DNA of 64,000 bases, from positions 53,670-117,669 of the forward strand of contig CAJQUW010010395.1 in assembly GCA_907163375.1 (NCBI GenBank), in the 5' to 3' direction. The notes beneath the pieces were generated by a model. That model worked only from the letters and a program-made list of their open reading frames with translations. It was not told the DNA's origin and did no database searches. Positions 1-13,316 of this stretch are shown here, piece after piece. This DNA comes from Prostheceraeus crozeri. Taxonomy: Eukaryota > Platyhelminthes > Polycladida > Euryleptidae. Position 1 is the stretch's first letter, and every line of letters begins with the position of its first letter. Made by a program: the position numbers and the translations under genes.

Positions 1-153
1 ACTATACTTTTCCACGTTCTCATGCACAACGACAAGTGACATTCAGTAATAGATGAGCAATTGCACCGTAAATTATAGCTCCACTTATAACTGATTTCTG
101 AGCGCCATCCGGAAATGATGCGATGACCTCGATTACCGGTGCGTTTTAAGATG

Positions 154-462
154 TTAGCCTGTTTTTTTATTCAATCCGGTTAATAAGGGACAAGCGTACT
201 CCATCAGCGCACGAATAGTTGCTGTATAAATTTCATGCAGTGACTCTTCAGATGTGAGGTACTTTAATTTGCGCTGCATGTGAAAGCGTTGTGAACGCTT
301 CACTCTTAAATATTCAACTTGCGAACTCCAGTTCAATTGATCATTGAAAATAATCCCAAGAAGTTTCAAACAGGAGACGCATTCAATCTTCGGCATGACT
401 GAGAAGCAAAGAGGCTGGCGGGTGACCATCAAACATTTAGATTTTTTCATATTTACTTTCAT
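154..462 (-). pseudogene. LINE reverse transcriptase, C-terminal fragment
   Basis: The 102-codon frame reads like the region after the polymerase motifs of a CR1/Jockey-group non-LTR retrotransposon. It has KKSKCLMV (the N/KPxKTK-type block), LLGIIFNDQLNWSSQVEYL (the LGxxxDxxLxWxxH block), and IRALMEYACPLLTGL (the xIRSxLEYxxPV block). It ends in a stop, has no catalytic YxDD and no upstream RT core, so it is a dead piece. The family order of these blocks is established; the clade within non-LTR elements is my guess. Confidence 0.7.
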
Positions 463-649
463 ACCATAATGGCCACTTCACAATCAATCAATTTTTGAAT
501 TTTCATTGAGGATCTGGAGATGGTGGGTACAACGATCGTGATATATTCCGCATTTTTAAAGTCACTTTCTTGTCACATTGCTTTCAATTAGTTACTTATG
601 AAATTACATTACTCAGATGTTGCACAAAATCAATTGCATAGGGAGACGG

Positions 650-1550
650 TTTCACGATGTTGACTATACAGACTTGATGACCATAAAATTGATCATCTAA
701 TTATATTAAAATTCAAGCGATTCTCATACCTGTCAGTCGAATCACACAACAATGAACCATACATCACTCGAGAGATTACATTCTCAGGATTCAAATGAGC
801 CTTGAACAATATATCCGTCATTTTGTTTGCTGGACAGTGGTAAAAATACAAAAATCGCAAATTTTCAATAAGAAAGCATGTGAGTATGATAGCGAATCAG
901 GCACGAGATATGAGCATTTTCTGAATTTTCTTCTGATATATTGGTCATCGAAATAGGTGGACTGGAGAAGAAGTATAGTGATATTGTAAAGTTATCGCAA
1001 AATTGTGACTCTATATTGGTTGAAAATGCAATGCTCTAACTTTATCATCAAAAAAGTTAGTGGTTGGCATCTTCACACGTCTTGCGATGGGGGGATTAGA
1101 ATATGCAAGCTTTATTCAAATAATTTCAATGGTTCTTATGACCATCTTCTTTCATGACCATTCAACATTTTTCTCATGACCGCAATATACTATTCGATCG
1201 AACATGGTGAACAAGGTGCGGTGTGTGAGCAGAGAACAATGATTTTTCAATGCTAATTGATGAAACAAATGCTTATTCGCCTTGTACCTGATTCCTTGTC
1301 ATGCTCACATGCCTTCTTATTGAAAAGGTGAGATTTGTAAATAGAGCGATTTTCATATTTTGACCACTGCTCAGTAAACAAAAGGACGGATACAAGGTTC
1401 ACAGCCCATTTGAATCCTGAGAATGTAAGCTCTCGAATGATGAATGGCACATTTTTGTACAACACGATTGGAAGGCATGAGAATCGATTGACTTTTGGTG
1501 AAATTTAGGTGGTCTGTTTTAATGATCAGCTCCGTACATCGCAATCTCAG
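650..1550. repeat. Fold-back element, family A, copy 1
   Basis: Sequence from about 690-1000 returns as an imperfect reverse complement at about 1250-1530. Shared landmarks are CGATTCTCAT near 718 facing ATGAGAATCGATT near 1478, and AAAGCATGTGAGTATGA near 866 facing TCATGCTCACATGCCTT near 1298. The same two arms recur at 24350-25500, so this is a repeat family and not a chance palindrome. No transposase is present. The ends are approximate, and both arms have drifted, so this copy looks older than the other. Confidence 0.6.
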
Positions 1551-1840
1551 ACACTTAGCTCTTTTGCAATTTGTTTGTTCCGCAGCAGATCCCCTGCATT
1601 TGTTCACTATTTTAATTTCATTCACCCCTATCAGGCCTACCCTACTCCATGGGCCTACCAGAGTCATAGGATCACGACAAATGAACTTTAGCTTTGCTAC
1701 TCGACTTGAGTGAAGTGAGTGGATGCATTCAACAATCCTTGGTAGGTTGAAGTATTGGTACATGAAATCATTTAATAGTTGGGATTGTAAGCGTCCTATT
1801 AATTAGACCGCACACTAACAATCCCATCCTACATGCATGC

Positions 1841-2616
1841 CAGGGATGTGGAGTCGGAGTCCTATCAAATGATAGGACTCCAGACTCCGGCCTATAACTA
1901 GACCCAAAATAATATAATACAAGCAAATAATTTATTCTCGTGCATAGCTGTCATTGTCTTGATGTCAACTTTCTCCGTCAGACAAAAGTACAGAGACAGC
2001 AGTGCATACAAAGCTTATAATAGTTGAGGGAATGAACCGTGATAGTGAAAAAAAGGATTGTCTTTTCACTCGGTGATTTAGTAGAGAAGACAAGCCTTCC
2101 TAGACTCGATCACTCCTACGCACCAAAGGTCACATCAGAGCCAAAATGAAATACTGGTTTGTTTGAGATAATTACTTCTTACCCTCGCGTGAATCGTGTG
2201 TGATGGCTCCACCAAGGCGCATATTAAAATCGAAAGTGTACTCATATTTTTAAAGAAGGATGGGGATTTTCCTGCCTGGTAGAGACTGGAGAAAAACTGT
2301 GTGAAGCACACATCAAGAAGATGGGAGGAGCCGAGTCGCATGCATCCAACTTAAAGCGACATTTGATAAACTTTCATCGAAAATGATTGATAATTGATGC
2401 AATGATCACTAAATATCGATTCAGGTAAGCCTATAATGATCTGTGATGTACAGTAGGCTCCCAGTTCATTTTTCAAAAAACTAAGTTTATATACTTGCCA
2501 CCCGGAGTCGGAGTAGGAGTCCTATCAAAAGCCGGAGTCCTATCAACCCCCGGAGTCGGAGTCGGAGTCGAGTCGGAGTCGGAGTCCTATCAAAATGATA
2601 GGACTCCGCATCCCTG
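1841..2616. mobile_element. Non-autonomous hAT-type element
   Basis: The ends are CAGGGATGTGGAGTC and, inverted, CAGGGATGCGGAGTC. They are flanked by identical 8-bp direct repeats ATGCATGC at 1833-1840 and 2617-2624. CAGGG-type ends with 8-bp target duplication are diagnostic of the hAT superfamily. GGAGTC/GACTCC repeats lie near both ends (1851-1890 and 2505-2610), with the palindrome around ATGATAGGACTCC, as expected for subterminal transposase sites. The 776-bp body holds no transposase, so it would need help in trans. A reverse-complement fragment of the same family is at 42723-42815. Confidence 0.85.
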
Positions 2617-3442
2617 ATGCATGCACATTGAAAAACACACGTATATGCATTATTTGTTCAAATTATGAAGTCATGGAGATGTTAAAATTCAATTTATTCA
2701 GATTGAGACATCATGCTGATTCATGCATATGGCAATCAATACTCACACTACGAGTAATTACATATGTCGAGTAGTAAAGGAATCGCACAATGCTGTAACG
2801 ATGAATGAGACCAGAATTCTATGATTCGCCATAGACTTCTTAATGTTAGTATCTGGACAGGAAACTTGTTGAGGTGTACACATGAGGGTATAGTCATTCA
2901 TCATTTAGCCATTGCTTTCTAAATGGCATCTCCTGGACATGAAGCTGAATTCAGCGATTTTATCCGGAAATCAAGACTCAATTACAGGCGGATTCAAGAT
3001 CTTTTATCCTTAACATGCATTTTGTATAATGTTCGCAGGACAGAAGTGTAGATAGATAATGCGTTACATTATGAAACTGAATATAATCGTGAATTATTAT
3101 TTCACCGATGCCACTAATAACACTACGCTAAAACATCAAGAACGAAGACGGATATGTTGAAGAATTCTGTATTAGAAGAAGTATGATCTGCTTGATGAAG
3201 ACTTCAGAAATATAATTGCAATGTGAAGAAGTTTATCTCTTAAGAACCAATCGGGGATAGTAGGGCGATACGCTGCGAAGAATTATTAGAAAAGTCTAAT
3301 TTTTGGTATTTAAAGAAGAAAAATTGATTCGTTTAATCTACTTCAGTGGGAATGCTTCCCTAAAATTTGAAAATTAGGCTGGTTGGATTTCACAAAGTCA
3401 TCAAATAAACCATCTAATGCATCACGGCTATAAAGTTCGCGT
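2617..3442. other. Gene-free stretch
   Basis: AT-rich sequence after the hAT duplication. I see no exon-like frame, repeat or structured site in it. Confidence 0.4.
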
Positions 3443-3646
3443 TCAATTGCAATCGAATAGTCTTTGAATTTGTTTGTAAATAATACTCTGTACTTCCATT
3501 TTACTCCCACACATCAAACCGTCATCCAAATACAAAGCATGAAATTTCAAGTTGTTCGCTGTCTCGATCTCTACTAACAGTTCTTGCAGGATATCAGAAA
3601 TTACGACAGGAACTAGAACCGATATTATGCCACTGCGAAAGTACAA
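3443..3646 (-). pseudogene. Possible reverse-transcriptase scrap
   Basis: A 67-codon frame contains FHALYLDDGLMCGSKMEV, which resembles the YxDD catalytic strand and following GS turn of the reverse transcriptases seen in many animal retroelements. Nothing recognisable lies on either side in any frame. The motif is short, so this could be chance. Confidence 0.3.
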
Positions 3647-4376
3647 CTGAGTTTTTCAAGTTGATGAACACGCATACTCCAAATAGTCTTGCAAGTATTG
3701 CTAAATTCCTTCAAAAAGCTAAAGAGTTGCGATAGTCTACTACACACAACACAAACTGAATGACATTTAGAAGCAATTTTTTTCCTCTCCTTCCTGAACA
3801 TGATTTTTTTGTTGTTGAAATTGACCGCACGCTTGAAATGTACTATTTGATGTCTGAGTTTTTGCAGTTATGTTTGAAACACGAATGTTTTTGTTCACAT
3901 GCATGTTCTCCATCCTCTTCCATGTTTTCCAAAGTATTTGGAAATAAACGTTTATTGATTTATTGACTATTGAGAAGAGAAATTGCCCTTGCAGGTCTAC
4001 TTGTTGCACACCGGTCATTGAAAACGTTCCCATTTGATGAAAGGCTCATGCTGCCATCTTCTTTACCATTAATTCTTTCTTTAGCGACAGTGACACTATT
4101 GGCCTAGGTCAATGCAAAAGATGTCTTTTGACGCTTTGAAGTCGCTTTTTCAGACCATTTGTTAAATAGTTCCAGCTGCTATGTAAACTACCACCAACAT
4201 ATTCATAGGAATAGAAGCAATCGTTTACAAATTATCTTCTGTGAAAACGCACGGTATTTTGATTTTTTCAGAATTTAGTGATGGCTTTTACAGTAATGAA
4301 AAGGCATGGCCCTGTTGCAATAATGATAGTACTTTGTGAATCACTTTTGATACAAAAGTTTTCAAAAAAGACTGAA

Positions 4377-5124
4377 TAGTCCGGGAGCCAGCGTGAAGTT
4401 GTGCAGGGAACGAGGTAGTACATAAAACTTTCAGATAGGATAGTGCACCTCTAACCTACTGCAAAACTTCGCGTCTGCCGGATCAGATCATTTGCTTTTC
4501 AGAAATAGAGAGGATAACACAATCCTATGTATTTCCAATGGTAAAATTGTGACATCTGAGGTGTTGACTCCATTTTTTCGAATTTTTGCTCATAAAGGTT
4601 ACACAAATTGGTATTTTGTTGAACTGGTTATTATAGAAATCATCTACAGATCATGATCTTTCAAATGAGTTATCATTCAGTGACAGAGGATGACGTAAAG
4701 TGTACAAACAGACACTTTTCGTTAAAGTATATCAACAATTTTCCTGAAATTTCTTTGTTAAAATTTGCAGTTACACCAACGAAAAGTGTCTGTTTGCACA
4801 CTTTACGTCATCCTCTGTCACTGAATGATAACTCATTTGAAAGATCATGATCTGTAGATGATTTCTATAATAACCAGTTCAACAAAATACCAATTTGTGT
4901 AACTTTTATGAGCAAAAACTCGAAAAAATGGAGTCAACACCTTAAATGTCACAATTTTACCACTGGAAATACATAGGATTGTGTTATCCTCTCTATTTCT
5001 GGAAAGCAAATGATCTGATCCGGCAGACGCGAAGTTTTGCAGTAGGCTAGAGGTGCACTATGCTATGTGAAAGTTTTATGTACTACCTCGTTCCCTGCGC
5101 AACTTCACGCTAGCTCCCGGACTA
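4377..5124. mobile_element. Fold-back (near-perfect palindromic) element, 748 bp
   Basis: Two arms of about 340 bp are near-exact reverse complements around a loop of about 65 bp centred near 4750. The ends are TAGTCCGGGAGC at 4377 and GCTCCCGGACTA ending 5124. The trinucleotide GAA occurs on both sides (4374-4376, 5125-5127), a possible 3-bp target duplication. Arms differ at only scattered bases (GTGCAGGG versus CCCTGCGC inside), so the insertion is young. Nothing is encoded beyond incidental frames. The superfamily is unknown. Confidence 0.8.
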
Positions 5125-6979
5125 GAAGCTTTCACCAAAGGATATACTGAATCAATCCTAGTAAGAAGATATTCTTTTTTTAATTGCTAATTCACTAAAT
5201 GGATACTAGAATGAATAAAGAGACTTCACACTTAGCCGTTGTACATCTTCAATCATTGTTATTGACTGTTGAATATGATTGTAATAGTCTTGTAAGTATT
5301 ATATATCATTGTTGGTAATACTTCCTTGATTGGGTTATCTTCTCTCAGCAAATTCTCTACATGAATATGCGATTGCAATAATTGATTCTGCTGGATCATG
5401 ATGTACCGGTATTTCACAGAATGAAGTGATCTTTTTCAAAGCCTGCTCTGTATCCAGGTGCACACTGCCGTCATCCATCAATCTTACAAATGTCCCCGGT
5501 CTTCAATTCAGTGCATGCTGTGGAATTTAAGCGTCCATAGATCAATTATGCATATGTTCCCTGTTTATATGTAGCCCTCATCTGTACGGCTGAAAGGGAA
5601 GTTTCCTGTGCAGAAAATAATATTAAGAAGTCTGTGGATTCACTGACATACTGAGCGATTGAAAAGTTTATAGCTATTCGCTATTACATAGACCTGACAT
5701 CAGATAGATGCTAACATATGACTTCGGCGGATCTGACGAATTCGTACGTCAGCTGGCGACTATGTGACGTCACATTGTTTGCTGGGGATGAAGAAAATTC
5801 AATTTTTCTTCATATTTTTAAAAAAGTCAGTAACGACCCCATTAATATTTTCCATTACGCTTGTAGGCTATTTCACTTGCGTATGACAGCAAACGGTTTA
5901 CCACGAAGATGTTCTATTGTTTGTTTTTAGGCATGCACCGTTTATGGGACTAGCTAAATGTGACGGTACTGAATAGGCCTACCGACATTTCATAGAGCTC
6001 TGTCAATATTCTCTAATATTGTTAGAGAATCTGAAAATGATTTAACGCAAGATTCTGAAGAACATCTACAAGCATCGAATTCGAAAAAGTTGGAACAAGA
6101 TTCACATTTGCAAAAATTTTTGGCAGCAAATTATTCTACAATGAGGCAATTTTAGAAAAGTGAACCAACATAATTTTAATTTTTGAAAATTTTCCCTGTG
6201 TTTACAAACCAACTATACGAGATGCAGACATGCTCATATTAATAACGGTTAAACTCATATAAACGTATAAGCGGTCATATCAGGAGGAACAGAATATATA
6301 GCAGAAAGGATTTGATATTTACTGATAAGAGTCTTAAAGCATATTTAGCTTCGCATGAAAGTAAATTAATTACCAAGGAAGTTTACGAAGGCATTTTCTA
6401 TACAGCATTTTGATACAAAAATCCGAAAATTATTCATATTTTGACTCAATTTTCGGGTATGCAAAAGTTGTTGCATGAAAAATATAGGACTAGATAATAG
6501 AATAGCATGCTTTATGAATTGAGATATGAAAAATGCCAAGTAGGAAAGTATTCTAAATCCATATTTCCAGGATGTGCATTCGTAAAGCAATCAAGTTACA
6601 AGAGTAAAGTAAAATTATATAATGTGATAACAAATCCGCTACGATAATCTACGAACTGAGATGCATAAAAATGTGTTGATCATCAATTTTGCAAATCTGA
6701 CGCTGCGTTGCTCCTCTAGAGTGGGTGATTATATCCGAACTCCTATATCACCGGAGTGGAGTTTTTCAACTCTGACACAAATCCACTGACATTAGAGAAG
6801 CAGCACAACAAAAGAGCATCAACATAATTCTTAATCATATTAATTCATTTTTTACAGAAAGTTCACCCGCAGCACAGCTATGAGCCATGAATGAAGGTAG
6901 GAGTTACTCAATGAAAAAGTAATAAATGGCATTATTTGAAATAAATAAAAGAAAAAATCGGACCTTCGAATCTAATTAA
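5125..6979. other. Gene-free stretch
   Basis: AT-rich sequence with only short frames in all six readings. A small hairpin (TTCTCTAATATTGTTAGAGAA near 6010) is the only structure I noticed. Confidence 0.4.
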
Positions 6980-8408
6980 TCTGTCCACATCAGCACCTGT
7001 TCGCACGCCTCTTGAAAGTATCAAGATTGTATTGGTCAGGGAAAGTGGTCTGATGATGCTGATTCCAAAGATGTGCCGTGCGAACAAAATAGCTTTTCGA
7101 GCGACTGACAGTGCGTGTGCATTCTAAGCTCACATGATAGGATGTGAGTGCATTAGCTCTGCTCGTGCTTCTGGAGAAGATCGTAGGTTTGGGTACACAC
7201 TCATTTACTGCAGAGCTGCTTCTACCCAAATATTATCTGTGGTAGAGACTGAGTGAAGCAATATCCCGTCTGTCGGAGAGCGGCTGCAACTCGCTAGCAA
7301 GTTTTTCATCCATTAGATTCTTGACATGTTTCTCAACCCGTTCAAGGAGATTTAGATGTGTTTGTGGGGCACCTGCCCACGGATGACAACAATACTCCTT
7401 CAAAGGACGAATAGTGGACTTATAAAGATAGCAGACAGTGTGTGGTGGAATATGGCTGCTGGCACCATTACCAATGCGTTGAGCTTCCTGCTTGCTGATG
7501 TACTAGATGTACGGTTTCCATGACAAGTCTTTCGTAACCGGCAATCCAAGGAAGGAGATGGAATCTTGCACTCTGATCCTATTATCTGACATCTTAATGC
7601 TTTGATCATCATCATCTCCTTTAAGTCGTGAGTGCAGAATACTCTGCGTTTTTGAAGGATTGAAGGAAACAAGCCATTTGATGCCCCATTCAGAAACCCT
7701 GCGTAAGTCTTCATTAAGAACGTCGCATAACCGCTGACGTTACTGAGTGCTCCTAGCTAGTCGCTCATTGGAATTGAAGAGTGTCGTGTCATGCGCATAC
7801 ATCACCAATTTACTCACCTGGCAGTCTGAGAGGTCGTTGGCAGAAAAATAGTGGGTCCCAAAATTGACCCTATAGGAGGAACTCCGGCATTGACAACCTT
7901 GTTGGAGGACTTTTAACCATCTAAGACGACAGATATCTACCGGTCACTAAGGAAGGAAGAAAGAAGTTTGTGGAGTTGATCAGCAACTCCAGAAGACTTA
8001 AGCTTCCTAAGGAGTCCTTGATAACAGACTTTATCGAATGCCTTGGAAATATCCAGCGCAACTGATCTCGTCTCACCTTGTCTGTCAAGAACACGACTCA
8101 CATGTTCAGTGACATATGAAAGAAGATCAGCAGTTGTTCGAGAGTGCCTGAAGCCATACTGTTCTTCTGATAGAAGGTTCTGGGTTTCAAGGAAGTTAAC
8201 AATATGTTGGTTAATCACTGCTTCAAAAATCTTGCCAGCAATTGAAAGCAGGCTGATAGGACGGTAACTAGATGCAAGAGATTCAGAACCTTTCTTTGGA
8301 ACTGGAACCACGGAGGCTACTTTTCAACAAGACGGAGACTCGCCAGTGGATAGACATCTACTGAACAGTTTGGATAAAAGTGGAAAAAGTTCTGTATCTT
8401 TCTTGATG
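6980..8408 (-). pseudogene. Degraded CR1/Jockey-group LINE (reverse transcriptase to C-terminus)
   Basis: Read from 8408 down on the minus strand, the fragments appear in family order with frameshifts and stops. They are LFSRCLSTGESPS, then VVPVPKKGSESLASSYRPIS (RT block 1), EEQYGFRHSRTTADLL, ALDISKAFDKV (motif A), YAHDTTLFNS (motif C, the usual YADD mutated to YAHD), FNPSKTQSILHSR, FLGLPVTKDLSWK, STIRPLKEYCCHPW, and finally FVRTAHLWNQHHQTTFPDQ near 7060. The longest clean piece is 7937-8311. The 5' half with the endonuclease is missing, as expected for a 5'-truncated LINE insertion. The order of these blocks is well established; the clade is a guess. Confidence 0.85.
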
Positions 8409-11400
8409 AAACATTCTCGACTCTGAGTATCCGTTCATTTCAATTATGAGTTTATTTCATTGAGTCGCATAGAATAAAGCCATTGCAGAATAGTAATACA
8501 GGATTGCATCGAGCATTGGGCATACAATTACGGCTTAAGAATTTTGCTATCCATCTAATCTGTACATCTTTTACATGAATTATGTATAATCAAGGATCAC
8601 AAAGGGTCGGATCGAAGGGATGCGTCAAGCTTTTGTTCAGATGAAACATAAGAATGGTCTATTTACTTGTATTTGCGGTCAGTCGTATGATGTCATCTTT
8701 ATTCTTCGTGCTCGTATATAGTCAGTCAGCATGTAGGCCGTTCAGTGTATTATAAGCCTATTTGTTATAGCATGAAGGCCATATCAGGGTCTTCAATTCG
8801 ACACATAAATGCAGTCATCTATTTGTAATATATATATTATGTAATGGTGCTGAACCTGATGACTATTAGCATCATGGATTAGTTGAACCTAAAGGCATGC
8901 CAGCGAGTAATCAAATGAAAATGTCGCTAAAACGTTTTCAACCCACAGGCTCCTGCAACTTCAAGCCTCCTCCAAATTAAATAATTCTCATAATTCAAAG
9001 CATTTTCGAAATCCTCAACATGCCAGCAACAAGAATGCGTGATAAAACAAAGGAATACCTTTACATATATTCGACAAAGCAAACGGTTAATATTTTAACG
9101 CAATTGCTGCAATTCTACTGACACTGGGTGAGCGTTATTTATTAGAATCACGCATAAGCGTAATCACCCAAACATTTTTTCAAATTTATATTATTAACAT
9201 TCATAATCTTTTTCACGATGTTGTGAAACAGGATCAGCTAACCACTCGACATTGAGACGCTTGAGTCTCGATCTCCAGCATGACTCAAATATACTTTGAC
9301 AAATTTGTGAAAATTGTCCCTGTCATTCGAATTAGCAATCATACTTGTAACGCAAGCTGCGTTCTATTTGTACATATGACGTTCTCTCAAGCGTCGCTTT
9401 CAAGGATTTCTTTGAATATTGAACAATATGTTATATTATGGGCTGAGTTTTCCAAGAATGCTGTATTGACTTCCACCCATTCTCGACAGGTAATCCTGGA
9501 TTCACTTTTCGAGGAAAGTTGCTGTCTTGTGCTTCTCCGCTCTCGTGAAAATTGACAACTCGTTTCCGAACACGAATAAGTATCTAGGCCTGCACTTCTC
9601 AACTTAATTGAATTAACTCTTCAGTCTATTTCATCCAATAAATCAAAGCAAAGCGCAAAAAATGCACAAATTAGTACAACTGAATACATGTGCATATCGA
9701 TCTTCGTCCTATCTATGGCATCCTTCGCTGGTCGTGCTTTACCTATAATAACAGTTCTGATTTATTGAGGCCCTTGACAGAATGTCGTCATTGCGCCTAA
9801 ATACACATAATGCAACATATCAGTCTGAAGCCATGCATCCCATCAAATTCAAAAGTTTCACTTAAAACTTTGCACATGTATACTGCAAAAATGAAGAGAC
9901 AACGTTCAAAATTGTTAGAGAACTTTACATACCGTGAGATTCCTAATAATCAAGGATGTTCGGTTGTCATCAACAAAAAAATAACAGACGACATTTTGCT
10001 GTTAAATGTGATTTATTCAGGGGTTACATTGTTGGTATATGTGTTCTTTAAACAACTCAATTACGTCGACAGTAAAAAATCGATGTTCAACCTCCACAAT
10101 GTGTGTTGTGTTCAGAGCAGATAATTTCATTGGCATTCTAAAACATTCTTAAGTTTAAGTCTCTCAAACATGACTGTATTCTTTTTAAAAAAGCCGGAAA
10201 TGTAAAGCTCTCAAACAAGGGGCCTCAATGCCGTTTCATTGCGAATCATAACTCAATGCACCTTCCAAAGCAATTCATCATTTAGGTTGCATGTCTTCTA
10301 CATTAGACAACAGATACGCCATCAGATAACTTAGTTTCCATTAATTGCTTCTGAAATGAAATGCTTCATATTGTTGAGGTTTCGAAGCAGCACTTTAGCT
10401 AGTACTGCTGAAAGATACAGTTGCTGCTTTTCTAGCATCAATGCATCACCTGATCCGAGACACGTTGTCATCGAAATTTTAAACTTCCTCAACTTGATAT
10501 TTACTTCAGACAAACAATATTTCAGAGAACCTAGGGTTTTAAGGTCACCGAAAATCATCTGTCTCCGGTCTAGACCTAGCCATGTAGCCCGATGTATTGT
10601 TCGATGCCAACCTGACCAAGCAGCTGTAATGGCCATCAACAATGAGTCATCATTGTGCAATTGAAGACCACGAGGTGCTGCCTGGAGTGTAATTTACTCT
10701 AAACTAAAAATTAAAAAATTTCGAACAAACTTTGGGCAGTTTTGCTTGATTTAATTTCTGGAAAATGATCTATCATCCTTTCCAGTGTTAATATCTTGAG
10801 ACGAACAGTCATATTTCTGTGGTATATATTAATACAAGCATTATTTGTTTGAGTTCTGAGAATAGTTACAGAAAGAGCTTTTCTAATTTATTTGAATAGC
10901 CTGCACGATATTGTTTCGTCATACGTTGGCTTGTTGCATACAGCTGTGAAATTTTGGTTTTTTGTTTCCGCGATCTATTTTATATTGTCGCCATCTCAAG
11001 GCAAATTGAGATGGTTAGGGATTTGGTTTGACTAAAATTCTGTTCAAGAGAAGCCACTTCTAAATAAAGATAACTAATGTTGACCACAAGTTTCATAGGG
11101 GTAAAGAAAACATCGGTGAAAAATTCGTTAATTCATTTCGATAGTCATTCAGGTATTCAGTTAGATATTCAAAGTCGTTACTATTGCCTCATCAGAGTAA
11201 AAAAGTCTATCAACAACTTTGCATTGCAACATTGTTCACGAAATTGCAACCAAAATTTCCGAAAATTGATATTTATCTTCAACTGCATGAATGTCAAAAC
11301 GGCCTACTCACAACTCTCAATGTTACATTGGTCTGCTTACACCCTCAGCAGACCCCACCGAATTCTTTGATGCATAAATCACGTGCACAATTTGAAGCAC

Positions 11401-12869
11401 ATTGATAGCCATCTTCAAAATTTGCCTTGATCATCTTTCGTAGAGAATATCGCGAGTTTGCTGTCGTAGTGCTGAACAAAGTTTCTTTAAGTTTTCGCTT
11501 CCTCCTTACGACCAAAATTATAAGGGGAATCTCGTTTCAAGATCAGTATGTCTTCGGAAGTCAGTTCTGTGTCTGTCGAATGAATCATGGTCTTGATGAA
11601 GCTGCTTCTGTGGAGTGGATCACTGGATCAGAGGCCGATAAAGTCAAATAAAACTTTCTTGCTTTGATGAAGGTCGCAACAGTTACAGCTGCCTGCTCCG
11701 AGTTCAAGAAGGGTAAGGATCGGTCAGGCAGTTTCTGGATTCCCATTTATGAAAAAACAGTGTCCACGTGTTCTGATTCAACTCATATGTCGCATTTTTG
11801 TTTAGCTCATGGGCCGCAGGCATATTTATTGACCGTAGGTTCAATATGAGAAACGAAATGATCGTTGAATAATATCATTGAAAATCAATTGGAGGAGAGT
11901 CTGATTGCACAGCGCCGAATCTCGTGGATATCTCGTCGCTTGAAGTTCTGAAAAAGATAGATAAGAGGAATGGCACAAGGAGCCCGGCGACGATACCATG
12001 ACTTCCTTCGCATTCAAATGATAGTCATTGTTAATTACCACATTTCTTAAAAATGACATCGTGGAAACTGATAATCTGTTTCGCAAATTCTGTAATTTGT
12101 TTTATGCTGCTGCCATATGCACCGTTTGAAAAACGGAAAACAGATCAACGTGAAATCCCGAGGTCCATATGCACCCTGTAATAGCGCATATTTTCGGGTG
12201 ATGTTTTTTCTTTTGCCATGTAATTTAGAGGTTTATTTGTGTTCTCTCTTTAGGTGTATGTTCCTATAAGGGCCAATTCTGCATATATAATCAGACGAGT
12301 ATTTATGTACAAATGTCTGTTGCAAGTGGTGACAAGATAGCTACAACATAGGTTTTTCTTGTGCTGGGCAGATAATGCATTTAAATTTCATTGAATATGA
12401 CAAATTTTTTCATTTTCAAGCGCTGAAAAAAATTTAACATGGCATACGCATCCAGAGATATCGCCTCTGATGTACTTGAATCAAAAGCGCATGATTCATG
12501 AGTACACTTAGGGTTATATCAAAGTAGCGTTCAGTTGATGAAATTTGTACTATGTGTGGCGTGAATCAATACAGTTTCACACTACATTGTATGAACATGC
12601 AGTAAGTTCTTAAAAAATCATTCATATTATAATGCTCTATTGAAACATATTTCACCCATATGAACTAAGACAGCTTTCAGCTTGCAATTTCATTGTTTTA
12701 GTAGTAAACCATGCGAAGATAAGTGCTACATGCATGTATAACTGCATTGACCTATGCGTATGCATAGGTCAATGCATAAACTGCTGCGTAAATTTTGCGT
12801 CTCAGCGTGAAAATAATTTTCCGCGTACGACCACTGCCATCAATCAACAGGTTTGCAGGCTGAAGACGT
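8409..12869. other. Gene-free stretch with unrecognised short frames
   Basis: No gene can be supported in this AT-rich interval. Open frames of about 100 codons exist on both strands at 10331-10664 and on the + strand at 9280-9555, 9810-10124 and 11077-11370. They have no recognisable motif, no splice context and no bias I can defend, so I treat them as chance or as eroded mobile DNA. Confidence 0.35.
12743..12776. repeat. 34-bp near-perfect palindrome
   Basis: TGCATTGACCTATGC is followed, after GTA, by its complement GCATAGGTCAATGCA. The half-site contains TGACCT, the half-site type bound by nuclear receptors, here in everted/palindromic layout. That reading is only a possibility, since no gene starts nearby. 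Confidence 0.5.
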
Positions 12870-13316
12870 TCAACAACTTGGCCACTGCATCCATTTCACT
12901 AGAACGCAGAGCTTGTCTGTTGTAGACAGCCGCTTGCAGCACTGTATTAACGATGGACCCAGAGAGCTTTTGTTGTGATGCATTGTGTTGATTTTTGGCC
13001 AACCCCCTTTGTGTGCATACGAGTATGGCACGCGTAAACTTTCCTGATGGTTCGGTTTCACTACCATAAAGTGATTAGTTGAGTTTTTCGTTTGGACGGA
13101 TTCACTGTCAGTCCTTTTCTGCAAAACGACGCTTCAATATCTGCAGCAATGGCGATATTGTTGGCATGCAGCACGTCCCTGGGCAAGTCTTGCGCATTTT
13201 GAGATGGTGTCCATCAAGGCGAATGATATTGGACTGTGAACAGATCCCTGGTGCAGTTCACCATTGACTGAAATCCAAATACCGGGTTCATGAGTCAACC
13301 CTGCGTAAATCGTCAA
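12870..13316 (-). pseudogene. Probable LINE reverse-transcriptase remnant
   Basis: On the minus strand the pieces VNGELHQGSVHSPISFALMD (resembling the G-x-RQG-x-x-SPxLF motif B of LINE RTs), FMVVKPNHQESLRVPYSY (resembling the TKxMVV block) and LSTTDKLCVL (resembling the LSxxTKLxVY block) occur in the correct order across two frames with a stop between them. The polymerase aspartates are not visible. Each motif is weak alone; the order carries the call. Confidence 0.4.

Noticed and set aside
4653-4850. Protein-coding frame inside the large palindrome
   Set aside because: It spans both arms and the loop of an inverted repeat, so the frame is incidental.
10331-10664. Overlapping frames of about 100 codons on both strands
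   Set aside because: No motif, splice site or homology that I recognise on either strand.
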